Positions 39,201 through 49,200 of a stretch of 64,000 nt of DNA are shown piece by piece (positions within the stretch are counted from its first letter, which is position 1; each line of letters starts with the position of its first letter). The stretch spans positions 58,804,112-58,868,111 of the forward strand of contig NC_029547.1 of the NCBI RefSeq assembly GCF_001577835.2, in the 5' to 3' direction. The notes below the pieces were generated by a model that did not search any database, had not been told where the DNA came from, and worked only from the letters and a program-made list of their open reading frames with translations. The stretch comes from Coturnix japonica. Taxonomy: Eukaryota > Chordata > Aves > Galliformes > Phasianidae. The position numbers were made by a program, and so were the translations under genes.

Positions 39201-42200
39201 CCACACAACGTCAGATGGTTTGAGAATTAATATACCCAGCAACATCCAACACCAAACTCCTGCTGGATCAGTCAGTGTTCAAATTCAATTCAAGCAGCTA
39301 CACGCACACAAGGGTCCTTGCTCAGGGACCAGTGTTGGGTACAAAGAAAAGCAACACAAACAGGTCAGATCCCACTGCCTTATTACACAGAGTAAACGTA
39401 TGCAAACTGCCCTTTACTTAATTACTGGCAATAAAAACATGCCATTAGGCCTATGTTAATTTCTTTTACTTCACTCAGTACTACACAGAGAGCAACAAAC
39501 TCATACTGGTTTCAAATCATGTACTCCAGGCAATTTGTAGAATGCCATCTGACTTAGCAGCATGACTATCTGAATTTCCTTGCTTAACCCACCTGTTCAT
39601 TCTGAAGGAAAGTGAAATTCACCAAACCCACTGCATTTTTCATATACCAAAAAAACCCACAATGTGTAAATGTGGTAGGGGAGGAAAGTGTCAAGAAGCA
39701 GATTAAGCTTTAGTGAATGCTATACAGGAGAATGGACAGCAGATAGTTTCTCAACTGGCATTTTCCAACCTTACATATCCAAAGCTTTTTAAACCAATCA
39801 CAATACAAACCAACACAACTGAAACGCTCGTTAACCTTGTCAATTGCTGTCAGCATTTCAGAACAAGAAAAGTTTACTTTCTCAAACATGTATAATCCTA
39901 TCTATCTACTTAATTCACGCACATTCTCACTATTATTACTTTAAAATCAAACACTTAAAATTTCAAAGAGAACCACATGATGAGGATTATGTAGGCCATG
40001 GAAGCTTTGTGGAAATGTTTTAACAGAGTTTTAGTCTAACAGCACAATTCAGTCCCCACAACCCACCAGTTAAGTGCTGCTAGATGCAGTGGGCTGAGAA
40101 CAGTCTTTAGTCCAATCACTTACACAAACATCAAACCAACATTATCACACAAGGTGAAAAATGGGAGGACTAATTAGCTTTACCTTTCTTCTTTGCTGTC
40201 TGTAGCTGGCATAGTTTAAGTACTTTTCAGTATGTGGCAGACATGGTAGAATTCTACTACCATGTTACAACCTTTCATGGAGATCAAAAGGAATTTCCAC
40301 ATGTCAGAAAGGCCCCCCAGTACCTCAGTGACCTTGGGAAGGGTGCAGCATACTGAACAAACATCCAAGACACAACAGAGGGGCATGAGTAACTGTGCCT
40401 AACCACCATCACCTTCACGACATGGCACTAGTCAAGATCACTTTTTGGGGTCCTTCCCCTGTAAACACCTACTAGCAGCTATATCTATCCTAGCAGCTCC
40501 ACCATCCCAGCACCACAGAGATACTTCCCTGAGATGTCTGCTGTAGGTGCCCAGCACTTCTCCAATTTCACCACAAGCGAAGGACAGCTGAGTGGTAGCA
40601 CTCTGGGGAGCAGCAGTCCTGTTTCTACATACCTATCCAATAACTGCTGCAGCTCTTCCACCCAGCCTGTGCAACATGGCACAGCTTGCAGCTTGGTCAC
40701 TTCAGTGCTACTATCTGCTCAGCCCTGATTAAGGGCCACCCTTCCATGCCAAACACTAAAAGCCATGTTACTGACCCACCTCATGGGCAGAGATGGTCAG
40801 CTCCCATCTCCACATCTTCTGAGCAGGTCTCAAGAACCCTGTTGCAGACACATTCTTCTCCAGGGGTGTCACCAACTGGAGTGAGGCTGCCTCCATTCTT
40901 ACTGATCATACTGTCCCAATGGCAAGTTTTCCAGCTTGTTATCATGCTGCTGTCGTATAAAGTAAACCACAGGCACACCACAAACTCCCAGTAACAAAAC
41001 CTACAACTCTATTCATGTGTCACAGCCATTTCATTTACAGCAGTTCTAGGCTACACCATTCCTGGCTGCTGCCTGCCTTAACCAGCAGCTACTGGATGAG
41101 GCAACAGTCCCGACTCCAGCAATTCTACTTTAAATTATTGTCAGTTCACAGGAAATTGCTGATTTGGATACTGAGGTAAGGCAGAAGGCAACCAAACTTT
41201 CAGGGCAGTACCTTTTGTTCCCCTTCCCCATGCCCTGCTTCAGACAGATGAAGATCACCTCTAACCTCCTCGTTTCCCTGCATCTTACACTCAGCTTCCC
41301 CAACCCACTCCGTGAGGTGACGCAGGACATCAGTGCATAATGGTTTTCTGCCCCGCCTTACTTATATTTGGAGCTCTTCAACTGTTCCTCTGGCAGGTGC
41401 ACCTGCTTTGGTGTGACTCACCCACAGGCTGCAAACCCTTTGAATTGCACAGGCTCAGGGTGTCCGCACCCAACCAGGGCTGGCCACAGCTCCCCAAGAC
41501 ACACCCTCAGTCCATCCAGAGGTGTTCCTGCACTGCTCCACACCCTCTGCTCTGTACCTGGGATGTACCATGAGCTGCAGATAACACCTCCTTCCCTACA
41601 GCCCCTGTTTGCTCTCTCCTGTCTCCTCTACTGTTTATCCTCTCACCTGCCTTCTCCCATGTCACCATTTGGGTCTCCTGTCCCTCACAGCTGCCACTAC
41701 TCTTTGTTAAATATTTATGAGCAGCAGCAGCACCACCACATGCACTTACCAGGGAAGCTGGAGTTCTGGCACACAAGCAGCCTGAGAGCTGCCCAGAGCC
41801 AACTGTGCCTATGGTATCTTATAGCCTCATCCTAGGGCAGCCCTGCAGCACGCTGATACCAAAACACGGCTATTCATGCCCAGCACAACCCATATGCTAG
41901 TTTTCAAGAAAGAATTCAGTCACCTGAGTAAATAGAAGACCCAGATGCAACCCAACCACAATGCAAAACAATGACCAGCCCTTTCAAGGGATTCTTCACA
42001 GGGAAATAAAAGAGCAAAACAATCAAAACCAAGGGCTGTAGGGGTAAATTTAGCAAGTGTGAAGGCAAGAGGAGCTCTGTCTCCAACAAGGGCAGGCACT
42101 TATCACAGGTACCTATCACATGCGTGGAACAGCAAAGAAAGGAAGTCAAACAGAAATCCGAGTATCTTCTAACACCTATGGTGGGGCAATAGTGGCCTTT

Positions 42201-42726
42201 CATTGACGAAAAAGTAAAGCCAAGGCCTACTATAGAAAGGAGCACGTCTCAGTGCTTCCCCACATACCCGGACAGCCCCTCTGCGGGCGTACACAGAAAC
42301 CTGCTTTGTGTGTCCGCCATTGGAGAGCGAACACCCCTCAGCGCAAGGTAAGGCGCTCCACCAGCCGGTGCCCGAGGCAGCCCTGGCCACACACACACAC
42401 ACACACACTGGTTTTTCTCTTTTTTTTTTACAAGCATCGTCACTGCGTATTAAATCATCCATGCACCGAGTTATCTACCCAAAAGAAAAGCGGTCCGCAT
42501 AGCACTGCGCTAACCGGGCAGCTCCGCACCGCGCCGGCAGCACCGCACAGCGCAGCGCCGCTCGGCCCGGCCCTCCCTCCCCACACAGCCGCATCCCGCA
42601 GGTGCACGGCGTTATCCACGGAGCTTACGTGTAGATGATGGACATGAAGTGCATGAGCCACAGCACGACGAAGAGAATCAGACCGAAGATGGCGAGTCCC
42701 TCCAGAGCCAGCGCCAGCACCGCCAT
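18094..42726 (-). CDS. UGCG: UGCG, ceramide glucosyltransferase (nine coding exons, complete)
   Basis: This enzyme transfers glucose from UDP-glucose to ceramide, the first step of glycosphingolipid synthesis, with its active site on the cytosolic face of the Golgi. Nine exons, 98+142+103+102+113+179+87+190+171 nt, join to 394 codons plus stop, the same length as the mammalian enzyme as I remember it. Visible parts: an N-terminal membrane anchor (about residues 10-32), then a GT21 glycosyltransferase domain with D92 (in VQDHDDPA), D144 (in ICDSGIR), D236 (in IAEDYF) and the QXXRW-type motif ending R275-W276, and also H193 and C207. Further hydrophobic spans lie at about 287-306, 313-332 and 350-370. 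The protein ends EEILDV. The start ATG has A at -3 and G at +4 and is the first in-frame ATG. All introns are GT-AG. No frameshift or missing catalytic residue is seen. Confidence 0.98.
18265..19579 (-). other. UGCG: UGCG intron 8
   Basis: 1.3 kb, AT-rich. No repeat family or extra exon recognised. Confidence 0.9.
19580..19769 (-). CDS. UGCG: UGCG coding exon 8 (residues 275-338), catalytic W276 and two membrane spans
   Basis: The acceptor is TTTCCTAG and the donor GTATGT. It encodes [15 protein letters not shown] and two hydrophobic spans (about 287-306 and 313-332), ending QLRGVQ on a codon boundary. Confidence 0.97.
19770..20193 (-). other. UGCG: UGCG intron 7
   Basis: 424 nt, AT-rich, with short A and T tracts only. 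Confidence 0.9.
20194..20280 (-). CDS. UGCG: UGCG coding exon 7 (residues 246-274 plus two bases)
   Basis: The acceptor is TATTTTTCAG and the donor GTAAAA. It encodes [17 protein letters not shown] through QFQSRMI; the exon junction falls inside the arginine of the RMIRW motif. It has lysine and alanine where I recall human arginine and serine (positions 249 and 253). Confidence 0.97.
20281..20684 (-). other. UGCG: UGCG intron 6
   Basis: 404 nt, AT-rich, nothing notable. Confidence 0.9.
20685..20863 (-). CDS. UGCG: UGCG coding exon 6 (residues 187-245 plus two bases), H193, C207, D236
   Basis: The acceptor is TTTTTGCAG and the donor GTAAGA. It encodes [16 protein letters not shown] through AKAIAD, the most conserved block of the enzyme, including the third catalytic-site aspartate (D236) in IAEDYF. 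Confidence 0.97.
20864..22564 (-). other. UGCG: UGCG intron 5
   Basis: 1.7 kb. Begins with a GT repeat and a TA repeat just after the donor (22530-22555) and contains a cluster of GTTAAAG-type words at 22261-22290. No transposon recognised. Confidence 0.9.
22530..22555 (-). repeat. (GT)n(TA)n microsatellite beside the intron 5 donor
   Basis: On the transcribed (minus) strand, about six GT units (22555-22543) start nine bases after the exon 5 boundary and run into a TA repeat (22541-22530). Confidence 0.9.
22565..22677 (-). CDS. UGCG: UGCG coding exon 5 (residues 149-186)
   Basis: The acceptor is TTGCTTAG and the donor GTTAGT. It encodes [16 protein letters not shown] through GFAATLEQ. The intron sequence just past the donor is a GT repeat followed by a TA repeat, described separately. 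Confidence 0.97.
22678..23044 (-). other. UGCG: UGCG intron 4
   Basis: The shortest intron of the gene (367 nt). No repeat or unusual element seen. Confidence 0.9.
23045..23146 (-). CDS. UGCG: UGCG coding exon 4 (residues 115-148), D144
   Basis: The acceptor is CTTAAAG after a T-rich tract and the donor GTAGGT. It encodes [17 protein letters not shown] through WICDSGIR, which includes the second conserved aspartate (D144). Confidence 0.97.
23147..24034 (-). other. UGCG: UGCG intron 3
   Basis: AT-rich intron with poly(A) tracts (plus strand) at about 23154-23167 and 23775-23791. The first of these forms the polypyrimidine tract of the exon 4 acceptor when read on the minus strand. Nothing else seen. 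Confidence 0.9.
24035..24137 (-). CDS. UGCG: UGCG coding exon 3 (residues 81-114 plus one base), D92
   Basis: The acceptor is CCTGCTAG and the donor GTAAGC. It begins [14 protein letters not shown] and so carries the first catalytic-site aspartate (D92). It ends RLFI plus the first base of a glycine codon. Confidence 0.97.
25830..25852. repeat. (TAAA)n microsatellite
   Basis: Five to six perfect tetranucleotide units in UGCG intron 2. Confidence 0.9.
27180..27231. repeat. T-rich / GTTT low-complexity tract
   Basis: Runs of T separated by G, about 160 nt downstream of exon 2 in transcript order. On the RNA it is an A-rich tract with single C residues. Confidence 0.85.
27389..27530 (-). CDS. 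UGCG: UGCG coding exon 2 (residues 33-80)
   Basis: The acceptor is TTTTCGCAG and the donor GTATGT. It encodes the stretch from [16 protein letters not shown] to FFELDYPK, essentially identical to the vertebrate protein. It ends on a codon boundary. Confidence 0.97.
32880..32956. repeat. Poly(A) tract and (TA)n microsatellite
   Basis: A run of about 19 A at 32880-32898, then about 35 bases later a TA repeat of some 11 units (32934-32956). Inside UGCG intron 1. Confidence 0.9.
35645..36480 (-). mobile_element. CR1 LINE copy with ORF2 remnant, in UGCG intron 1
   Basis: The 3' end is on the left (GAGGTTGGAAGG). The minus-strand frame at 36060-36245 reads [20 protein letters not shown] and then LQFWATWYE, matching the CR1 ORF2 reverse-transcriptase tail (VAKKANGILGCIR, CVQFWAP). 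Further up it keeps the ATGGCAGCCACTCCTCCCA word. About 830 bp, 5'-truncated, many changes, so an old copy. It lies in the same orientation as UGCG. Confidence 0.88.
37819..37841. repeat. (AAT)n microsatellite
   Basis: About seven AAT units in UGCG intron 1. Confidence 0.9.
42389..42409. repeat. (AC)n microsatellite at the edge of the UGCG CpG island
   Basis: About ten AC units on the plus strand, some 220 nt into intron 1, followed by a T tract (about 42418-42430). Confidence 0.9.
42629..42726 (-). CDS. UGCG: UGCG coding exon 1 (residues 1-32 plus two bases)
   Basis: Encodes [10 protein letters not shown] followed by the hydrophobic anchor ending MSIIY. The donor is GTAAGC directly after TAC AC, and the split threonine codon is completed by exon 2. 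It differs from the human start (MALLDLALEG, from memory) by a few conservative changes. Confidence 0.97.
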
Positions 42727-42924
42727 CCTCAAGGCGCGGCGGCTACGGAGCCGCGGGGAGAGGAAGGAGGAACGAAGGAACGCGTCACCTCGAGCCGGCG
42801 CCGAGCGTGGCTGCCGCACTACGGAGAGCAGAACGGCCCGGCCCGGCCTCCCCCGCCTTTCTGCACGGCACGGGCCCCGCCTGACAAGGGGCGGAGGGTG
42901 GTTGGGGCCGTTAGGCGCCGCCCC

Positions 42925-42934
42925 GCGCCTGCGC
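42925..42934. promoter_or_regulatory. NRF1-like site
   Basis: GCGCCTGCGC, one base from the palindromic NRF1 consensus, lying among GC boxes about 200 nt upstream of the UGCG ATG. Match seen; binding inferred. Confidence 0.45.
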
Positions 42935-43030
42935 GACCTTGGGGGCGGCCCCGGCCGTGATTGAGGCGCTGTGGTGGGCGCTGTGTGAGGGGCTGCGGGA
43001 GGGCAATGTGAGGAGGTTCCCGCCAAGTGC

Positions 43031-45244
43031 CGCAGCCTTCGTTCGTAGATTCGAGTACCTCAGGGTTTGCCCGTATCTCGCGTGTGACTGAAGGTGGTTA
43101 TCAGTATTTCGTTCTGCTCTTTGTTCCTGGAGTGAGAATCTGTGTTGATTTAAGGTCACCTCTAGGGATGGTTTTGAGCTGTGAATTGGTGCTTAGCACT
43201 AAATTTTGATACTGTCTCTTGAGAATTATGCGCCAGTGTGTGCGAATTGTGAGGATTATGAGCCTACACATGCAATAAGCCCTCGTCTGATTAGATCGCG
43301 TTTGCCTTCCAATGCAGAAGAGACCTATGCAAAACAGCATCTTGCATTAACATACAACAGTACCCTTCAATAGTAGAGCAAAAAGTCACAGTTTGTTAAC
43401 CTTTTTCTGGCTTTGGACCACGGAGCTGAAGCACAAAAGCTTGTTCTTCACAAGGTTTTTGCCTGGGAGACTGTTGACCAGCTGCTTATTTTGCAATAGC
43501 TGTTAGGGTCAGTGCCTCCATGCAAACAAGCTGCAGCTTCTTCTGTAAACAGTAGCATGTGTTTAAGAATTGCCTGAGTATAAATAAAATGAATAGAAGT
43601 TGTTTGCCCTCCTAGCAACTCCTGTGCTTCGGCAGAGCATACTGGTGTGCTGTCCTCACACAGTTTCTGCAGGAAAATACCCAGCTGGTGCAAGTAACTT
43701 TGGGCTAGCAGACTGACTTTCTGCCATCCCCGCTGGCAGCTTTCCATCCTGCTCTCTTTCTTGTACAGGGAGAAGTTTAAGGTACAGCAACAGAAGAACC
43801 ATGGTAATGTGAAGCTGTAGTGGTGTTGTTCTGAGAAGAATGCAGAAGAAAATAGATCCCACAAAACTTTCTCTTCTTCTTGTCGCTCTGTAAGCTTTCA
43901 CTCATACTTGTATTTTTAGATTCCTCATAAGCCATCAGAATTGCTATTGAAAAACGTAATAAAAGGTTTGGATACAAATAAAAATGTAATTTACTTGCCC
44001 ATCTTCAGATGGTGTAACAGGTTTTTCACCTCAAATCCAGATAGTACAGTACATAAAATATGCTGAAATGTCATTCACATCTTGTGCCTGCCTTTGTTAT
44101 TATTTCCAGGTGTACACTTTCCAACTGGATGTACTGTAACTGTTACTGTTAACAACAATATTGTTGCAATCCTGGGCAAATAAAAGGCAAGAACAAGTTA
44201 CTGGGGAACATATGGGTGTAGGGCGAGGATGTAAGTCTGTCCTGAGTGTAACAAGCTGCTCCACTCATGCATCTGCACTCTCAAACGGCTCTATAAAATA
44301 CCTTGCTGTAAAGGTAATATACTCTAGTAGGAATCATTCATCTTTGAAGTTCTGATTTTCAATAATATGAACTCTGACAAGTCCATCTTCAAAGCCAAGG
44401 AGAATCTTGGACAGGTCTAAGTAGCCCTTCATCAAAATAACTTATTTCTCTCTTTCCTTTCAGCAAAATCAGAGAAATAGGCTTATTACTGCTAAGCAGT
44501 TACAGGCACATTACTGCTAAGCTGTTACAAAAAGATGTTCCATCTAGTGGCTTTCTCTTATTTAAATCTCCTTCATTTATATTTAGGGGGGAAAAAGTGC
44601 ATAGTCCTTAGCTGACTTCAGGAAAGGAATTTACTCAATTGCTCTCTGTCTAAACGAGCTAGGAATTTTATTCTTACAGCACTTGTAAAATCTGAGGATA
44701 AATCTGAGTGAGAAGAGCTGTGGGGGCCTCACTTATCATAGCAGCTTGCCAGTACCCTCTTATTCAGCACTAACGAGCTATCTAATCAGCGTATGTGAAG
44801 TGGCCACTGAGGTTTAACAAGTGTAGTTCTATTCTGCTTCCTGTCTGGTAGACTGTCTCAGCAAATTAAACTCCAGAACAACTAAGACACTGAAGCTCTT
44901 AAAAATGCCCAGCAATGGAAAAAGTTTAACCTAGATCTTGCAGCCAGCCCTTATGGTACAAATCTGTTGGGAATGAGGTTTTGTTACTTTGACTTTCATA
45001 AATCTTTCTGTAGGAGAATATGAAGGAACTAAAAAACATAGGAACATCTCAGTACTGTAAGGTGTATGCAAGTGCTTTAGTTACACAGGACTTTTCTCAG
45101 AAATGATCCTTGTCTGTGCTGACCTGTAAGCCTTTTTGCTGGTGTTGCTGTTGAAAAGAGTCATGTCTATGCAGTCAGCATTAAGTTATGGAAAACCTGA
45201 AGAAATGATGCTCATAGTTTATCTTTCAATTTAGGAAACGTGAG
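43031..45244. other. Upstream flank of UGCG, no gene recognised
   Basis: Beyond the CpG island the sequence becomes AT-rich at once. Contains a 20-bp word repeated at a 25-bp step (44485-44529). No divergent gene is evident on the plus strand. Confidence 0.6.
44485..44529. repeat. Tandem duplication, 20-bp copies
   Basis: ATTACTGCTAAGCAGTTACA at 44485-44504 recurs at 44510-44529 with one mismatch. Confidence 0.85.
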
Positions 45245-46215
45245 TTGATAATTTCAGAAAATCATGCTGTAGTTGAGTTTGGAAGGGACCAATCTCCTCA
45301 TGCTGGATCAACCTGAGCAGATTCCCCAGGACGCTCTTCTGCTGGGTTCAAATACTTCCAAAGATGGAGACCCCACAACATTTCTGGGAAACCTGCTCTG
45401 ATTTGACCACCTTCACTATTAACAGTGTTTTTCATACAGTTAAATAATTGCAGGAGGTTTAAGGTTATTTTGTATTTCATTCTGTGCTCACTATCTCATC
45501 CTGTCACAGGAAACCATGGAAAAGTATCTATGTCCATTTTCTTTACTTCCCTTGACCAGATAAATGTACGCAACAGCAGGGTTCCCCTGACCCTTCTCCA
45601 GGTAGAACATTCACAGCTCTTCAGCTTCATCTTGTATGGCAGAGGTCTGGTCTCTCTGTCGTATTTGTGGCTGTAAGGTAGACTCCCTCCACTATTCCCC
45701 TGTCTCTCCTTGACAGTAGTGGACTTACTAACATAAACCTTATTAATCTTCCTTCCTAGGTGCAGGATTTTGCATAGTCCTTTATTGTACCTCACGTGGC
45801 TCCTGCTGAACAGTTCCTCCAGCCTGTTTTAAGGCTGTTTTACTCCCATCATGCATGCCAGCCATCATGTGCTTTGTGTCATCTGGGAATCTACAAAGAG
45901 AACATCCTCTCATTAATGAAGATATCGAACGCTGTTGGTTCTAGCAATGGCCCCTGATGCATTACACAAAGCTTAAGGCCAGGCCATTCAGCCAAATTTC
46001 TTTCTCACCACACCCTTATCTAACATATTTTTTCAGTTTAATCTTTAAGGATACTATGGGAGACAGCATAGAAAACCATGCTAAAATTCAGATTCCCACT
46101 AACCAGATCTGATGCTTAATTCACCAGTCAGCAGCCTAGAAAAGGCCATCAGGCTGGCTTAGTAGGGTAAACCCTGTGTAAATCCATGCTGAATATGTAT
46201 CCTTTTTCACTGCCC
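45245..46215 (-). mobile_element. CR1 LINE copy with ORF2 remnant
   Basis: About 970 bp in reverse orientation. The minus-strand frame at 45496-45795 starts MRYNKGLCKILHLGRKINKV, the counterpart of the CR1 MKFNKGKCRVLHLGRN block. Farther right come CATTAATGAAGATATCGAA, TATGGGAGACAGCATAG and GTAAATCCATGCTGA, all CR1 reverse-transcriptase words. 5'-truncated, old. Confidence 0.88.
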
Positions 46216-49200
46216 TTCCCAGATTCTGGTTTGAAGTTTTTATTTGTCACTGGAGACTCAGTAGAGCTCTTAGTACCTTGCCTTGTAAGGGCTCTTTCTT
46301 CTGCCTAGCCTAGTGTTCTCATCTTCTTCTTTGCCCGAATCTCTGTATTCCAGTGTTTTCCATCCTTGTTTTCTCCCTCTGCTATGTTCTACTACATATC
46401 ACTTCTGTTTGTTCTCCAAGGCCTGCCCTGACCATGTTTGCTTCATCTTGTCCTGTTAGGTATTCCAGATTCTCTCCTAATTTCCAGTTATCACTGAGCA
46501 AGTACAATGCATAGGATTTGATGTAAGATGTAACAGTTCTTTTATTTTCCATTTCCATCTGCCCTTTTCCCTTTCCCTTCTCCTGCCTCCCTTCATTTTC
46601 TAATTCTGACACATTCAGGAGGAGGATAATCTCTCTGAGGTAAAAAGTATTTTCCAAAGTACAAACTGACACAAAATTATAGCATCTAGAAAGCAGCCTT
46701 GAGTTTTGTTTAAAAAAAGAAATGTAATGTCCCTGTAAACAAATTCCTCCTTCTGAGGAATATCACACTATCCTCTCCTCCTGGAAAACAGAACCATCTG
46801 GCTGCAGTATTTCAATTATTTCTCAGCTTCAGGCTAAGGAGGATGGCCAAGATTATCCTTGTGTGGTGATCAAAAAGGAAAGAAATAGATAATGATGAGG
46901 GGTGAAAGTGTCTGATAGGAAGAGCTTCTCTATCGGCACTATTTCTCACATCGAAATTTTTTCCCAGCAAATTTATGTCAATTCTTCAAGAAAAAAGAAG
47001 AGTATCATACATCATTATATCTAAGCTGGATGAGAAGGTTATAAGTTCTTACAACATGTTGCTCTGTTTAGATGGCATTTTAAAATTTGCCTTTTTGCAC
47101 AAATGTCTCCAGGAGTAAACTTTGCTTCTTCATTATGTATTTATTTATTGTTAATTGTCCAGCCACACACAGACTTTCTTTCTCTTCGACTTTCCACTCT
47201 TAACTAGAATTCATATTTTTATTCATGGTGCTGATTTGCTCATTGAGATGACCTCATGATGATCTCATGTTATGTACAGACAATTCAGTTTTATAAAGGA
47301 AAGAAGAAGAATCTCCTGAATGTCTGCTGAAAGCAACTGAGGACATTGAGGCAGATTTAAATTTATGCTCGTGTGTGAAGGCATGGTCTAAAAAGGAGGG
47401 ATGAAAATGACTGAGACAGACGACTTGACAAATAGTAGCTTTAAAAAAAAAGTAATGTGGACTTTTGTTTTTACTTCTTCTAATTGCTCACTTAGGTTTT
47501 GTACGTGCAGATGCATGTCTTAAAGACCTTACTTGTTTATTTTTACTAATAATGCCAAATTTCTACAGTCATTTATTATTTATTATTATCATTATTATTA
47601 TTCATGAAGAGAATTTACAGGGTAGGCTGGAGAGAAAGTTATTATTTTTTTCAGCGCTAAAGCTCTTAGAGGATAACTCTTCAACTGACTTTTTCTAACT
47701 GCTTTTTTAAAGTAATGTCTATTTTTTTCCCCCGAAGGACACGAACACACTCCTCTGTGGCTGTCAGCCACTGCTGGCTGGAACAGATGGAAGTCCTCCA
47801 CATGGTGAGTTTCAGAGCTGGGCCTTTGGCACCTTTACTGTGCTCACCTGGATCACAGAGATCACCCGTTACAAACCCGTTCAAGACTTCACACTATTTA
47901 TAGGCTCTGATTTTGCACAGAAGAGATCATCCAGTTAGAAATAAAGACAGCAGACAATGGATGCGCTGACTTGGTGCACCTGAGTTGCCAGGTACCCAGG
48001 GATATCTTCGTGCTCCTTTGTATTTCTGGTGTGGTTATTTAATTATCACTCTCACTGTGAAGAGGCAGCTAAGTGTTTCAGAAGACTAACATACATGGAG
48101 TCTGTAGGTGTGCAGACTGAAACCATGGGTTTCAGTTTCTCACGGCAGTTAAACAATGATATCGGAGTTCCTGTTTCTAAAAATGTGGTTCCATCACATT
48201 TTTTTAGGTTCTCTGTAAACAAAAGATCTGGTCCTCCTCCACTGCATTGTGACACCTTGCAAAACGTCAATTACTCTTTAAAAGCAATAGGGAAAGTTGA
48301 TGGTAAATTGTGTATATATACTATATGTACACACACTATCTATCAGTACATAGATTTATATATATAAAGTTTCAGTTACTGTTTAAGCTCATTACGAACC
48401 CCCCACAGTTTAATGCTCTTTTAAATTTCTTTGCACGGGAATATTATTGTAATTGAACACACAGCAGGTGACTGTGAAGGCTGAGCTTCTGTGTATTATA
48501 AAGGAGGCAGCTCTGAGAAAAATCTGAGAATTACTGCTTTTTCCCTCAAAATAGGGATGTTATAAAATTCTAACTACATTTTCCTTTCTCTAAGCTTTTC
48601 ACCTCCTTAATGTAAATACTAAGTTCTGAGGTGTGTGAACCACGTGTGTATTTGAGACTGGCAGAACAGCTGTGGAATTGCCAGAGCTCTTGGCATCGGC
48701 ATCTTTTCCTACAGTGACCTGTGCCTTGGCTCAAGAGCTATCTCCCATTTCATTTCTTGATGATAACTCTGAGTGTGACCAATTTGTAATGATTTTGTTT
48801 GTGCACAGGCAGGGATTAATTTGATTTGTTATGAAGGAATGGCAGTGTCTGAAGCTGTGTCCATTAAACAGAATATAGACTCACGTGCTTCTGAGATCAA
48901 CTGTCTGTAACAGCAATCAATGTATTTTATCAAGCATGCTTCCATTTCCCAGAGTCAGGAACAGAAACAGAAGCAGCTGTTTTCTGTTGTGTCAGCTTTG
49001 TGATACCAACACAGAACAACAAAGAACTGCTACAGTCTCCATCAAAATTTGGCCCTTTCTTTAGGAGCATAATCTGTTTCACATACTGAAAGAAGTGAAA
49101 AAAACAGATGGTTCTGTAATTTCTCTCACTTTCTTTTAACTTTGAGGCTCCAGCTCACAGTGTGAAAGTAGGAGACAGAAGGTTAGAGTGTGATTTCGTC

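Larger units (their letters stand above)
27531..42628 (-). other. UGCG: UGCG intron 1 (15.1 kb)
   Basis: The first intron is by far the longest, as is common in vertebrate genes. It holds an old minus-strand CR1 (35645-36480), microsatellites (32880-32898, 32934-32956, 37819-37841, 42389-42409), and a GC-richer stretch at about 40.3-41.9 kb. I see no exon of another gene; its open frames, such as 31382-31882, resemble nothing I know. Confidence 0.9.
42480..43030 (-). promoter_or_regulatory. UGCG: CpG-island promoter of UGCG
   Basis: A sharply GC- and CpG-rich block in an otherwise AT-rich neighbourhood, covering coding exon 1 and about 300 nt upstream of the ATG. No TATA box is evident. GC boxes are seen at 42850-42857, 42875-42881, 42888-42894, 42918-42924 and 42942-42948. 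There is an NRF1-like GCGCCTGCGC at 42925-42934 and an E2F-like TTCCCGCC at 43017-43024. Sp1-driven expression of mammalian UGCG is known from the literature. The transcription start itself cannot be placed from sequence alone. Confidence 0.85.

Noticed and set aside
42635-42964. Plus-strand open frames across UGCG exon 1, as a possible divergent gene
   Set aside because: They are antisense shadows of a GC-rich coding exon and promoter, with no independent support.
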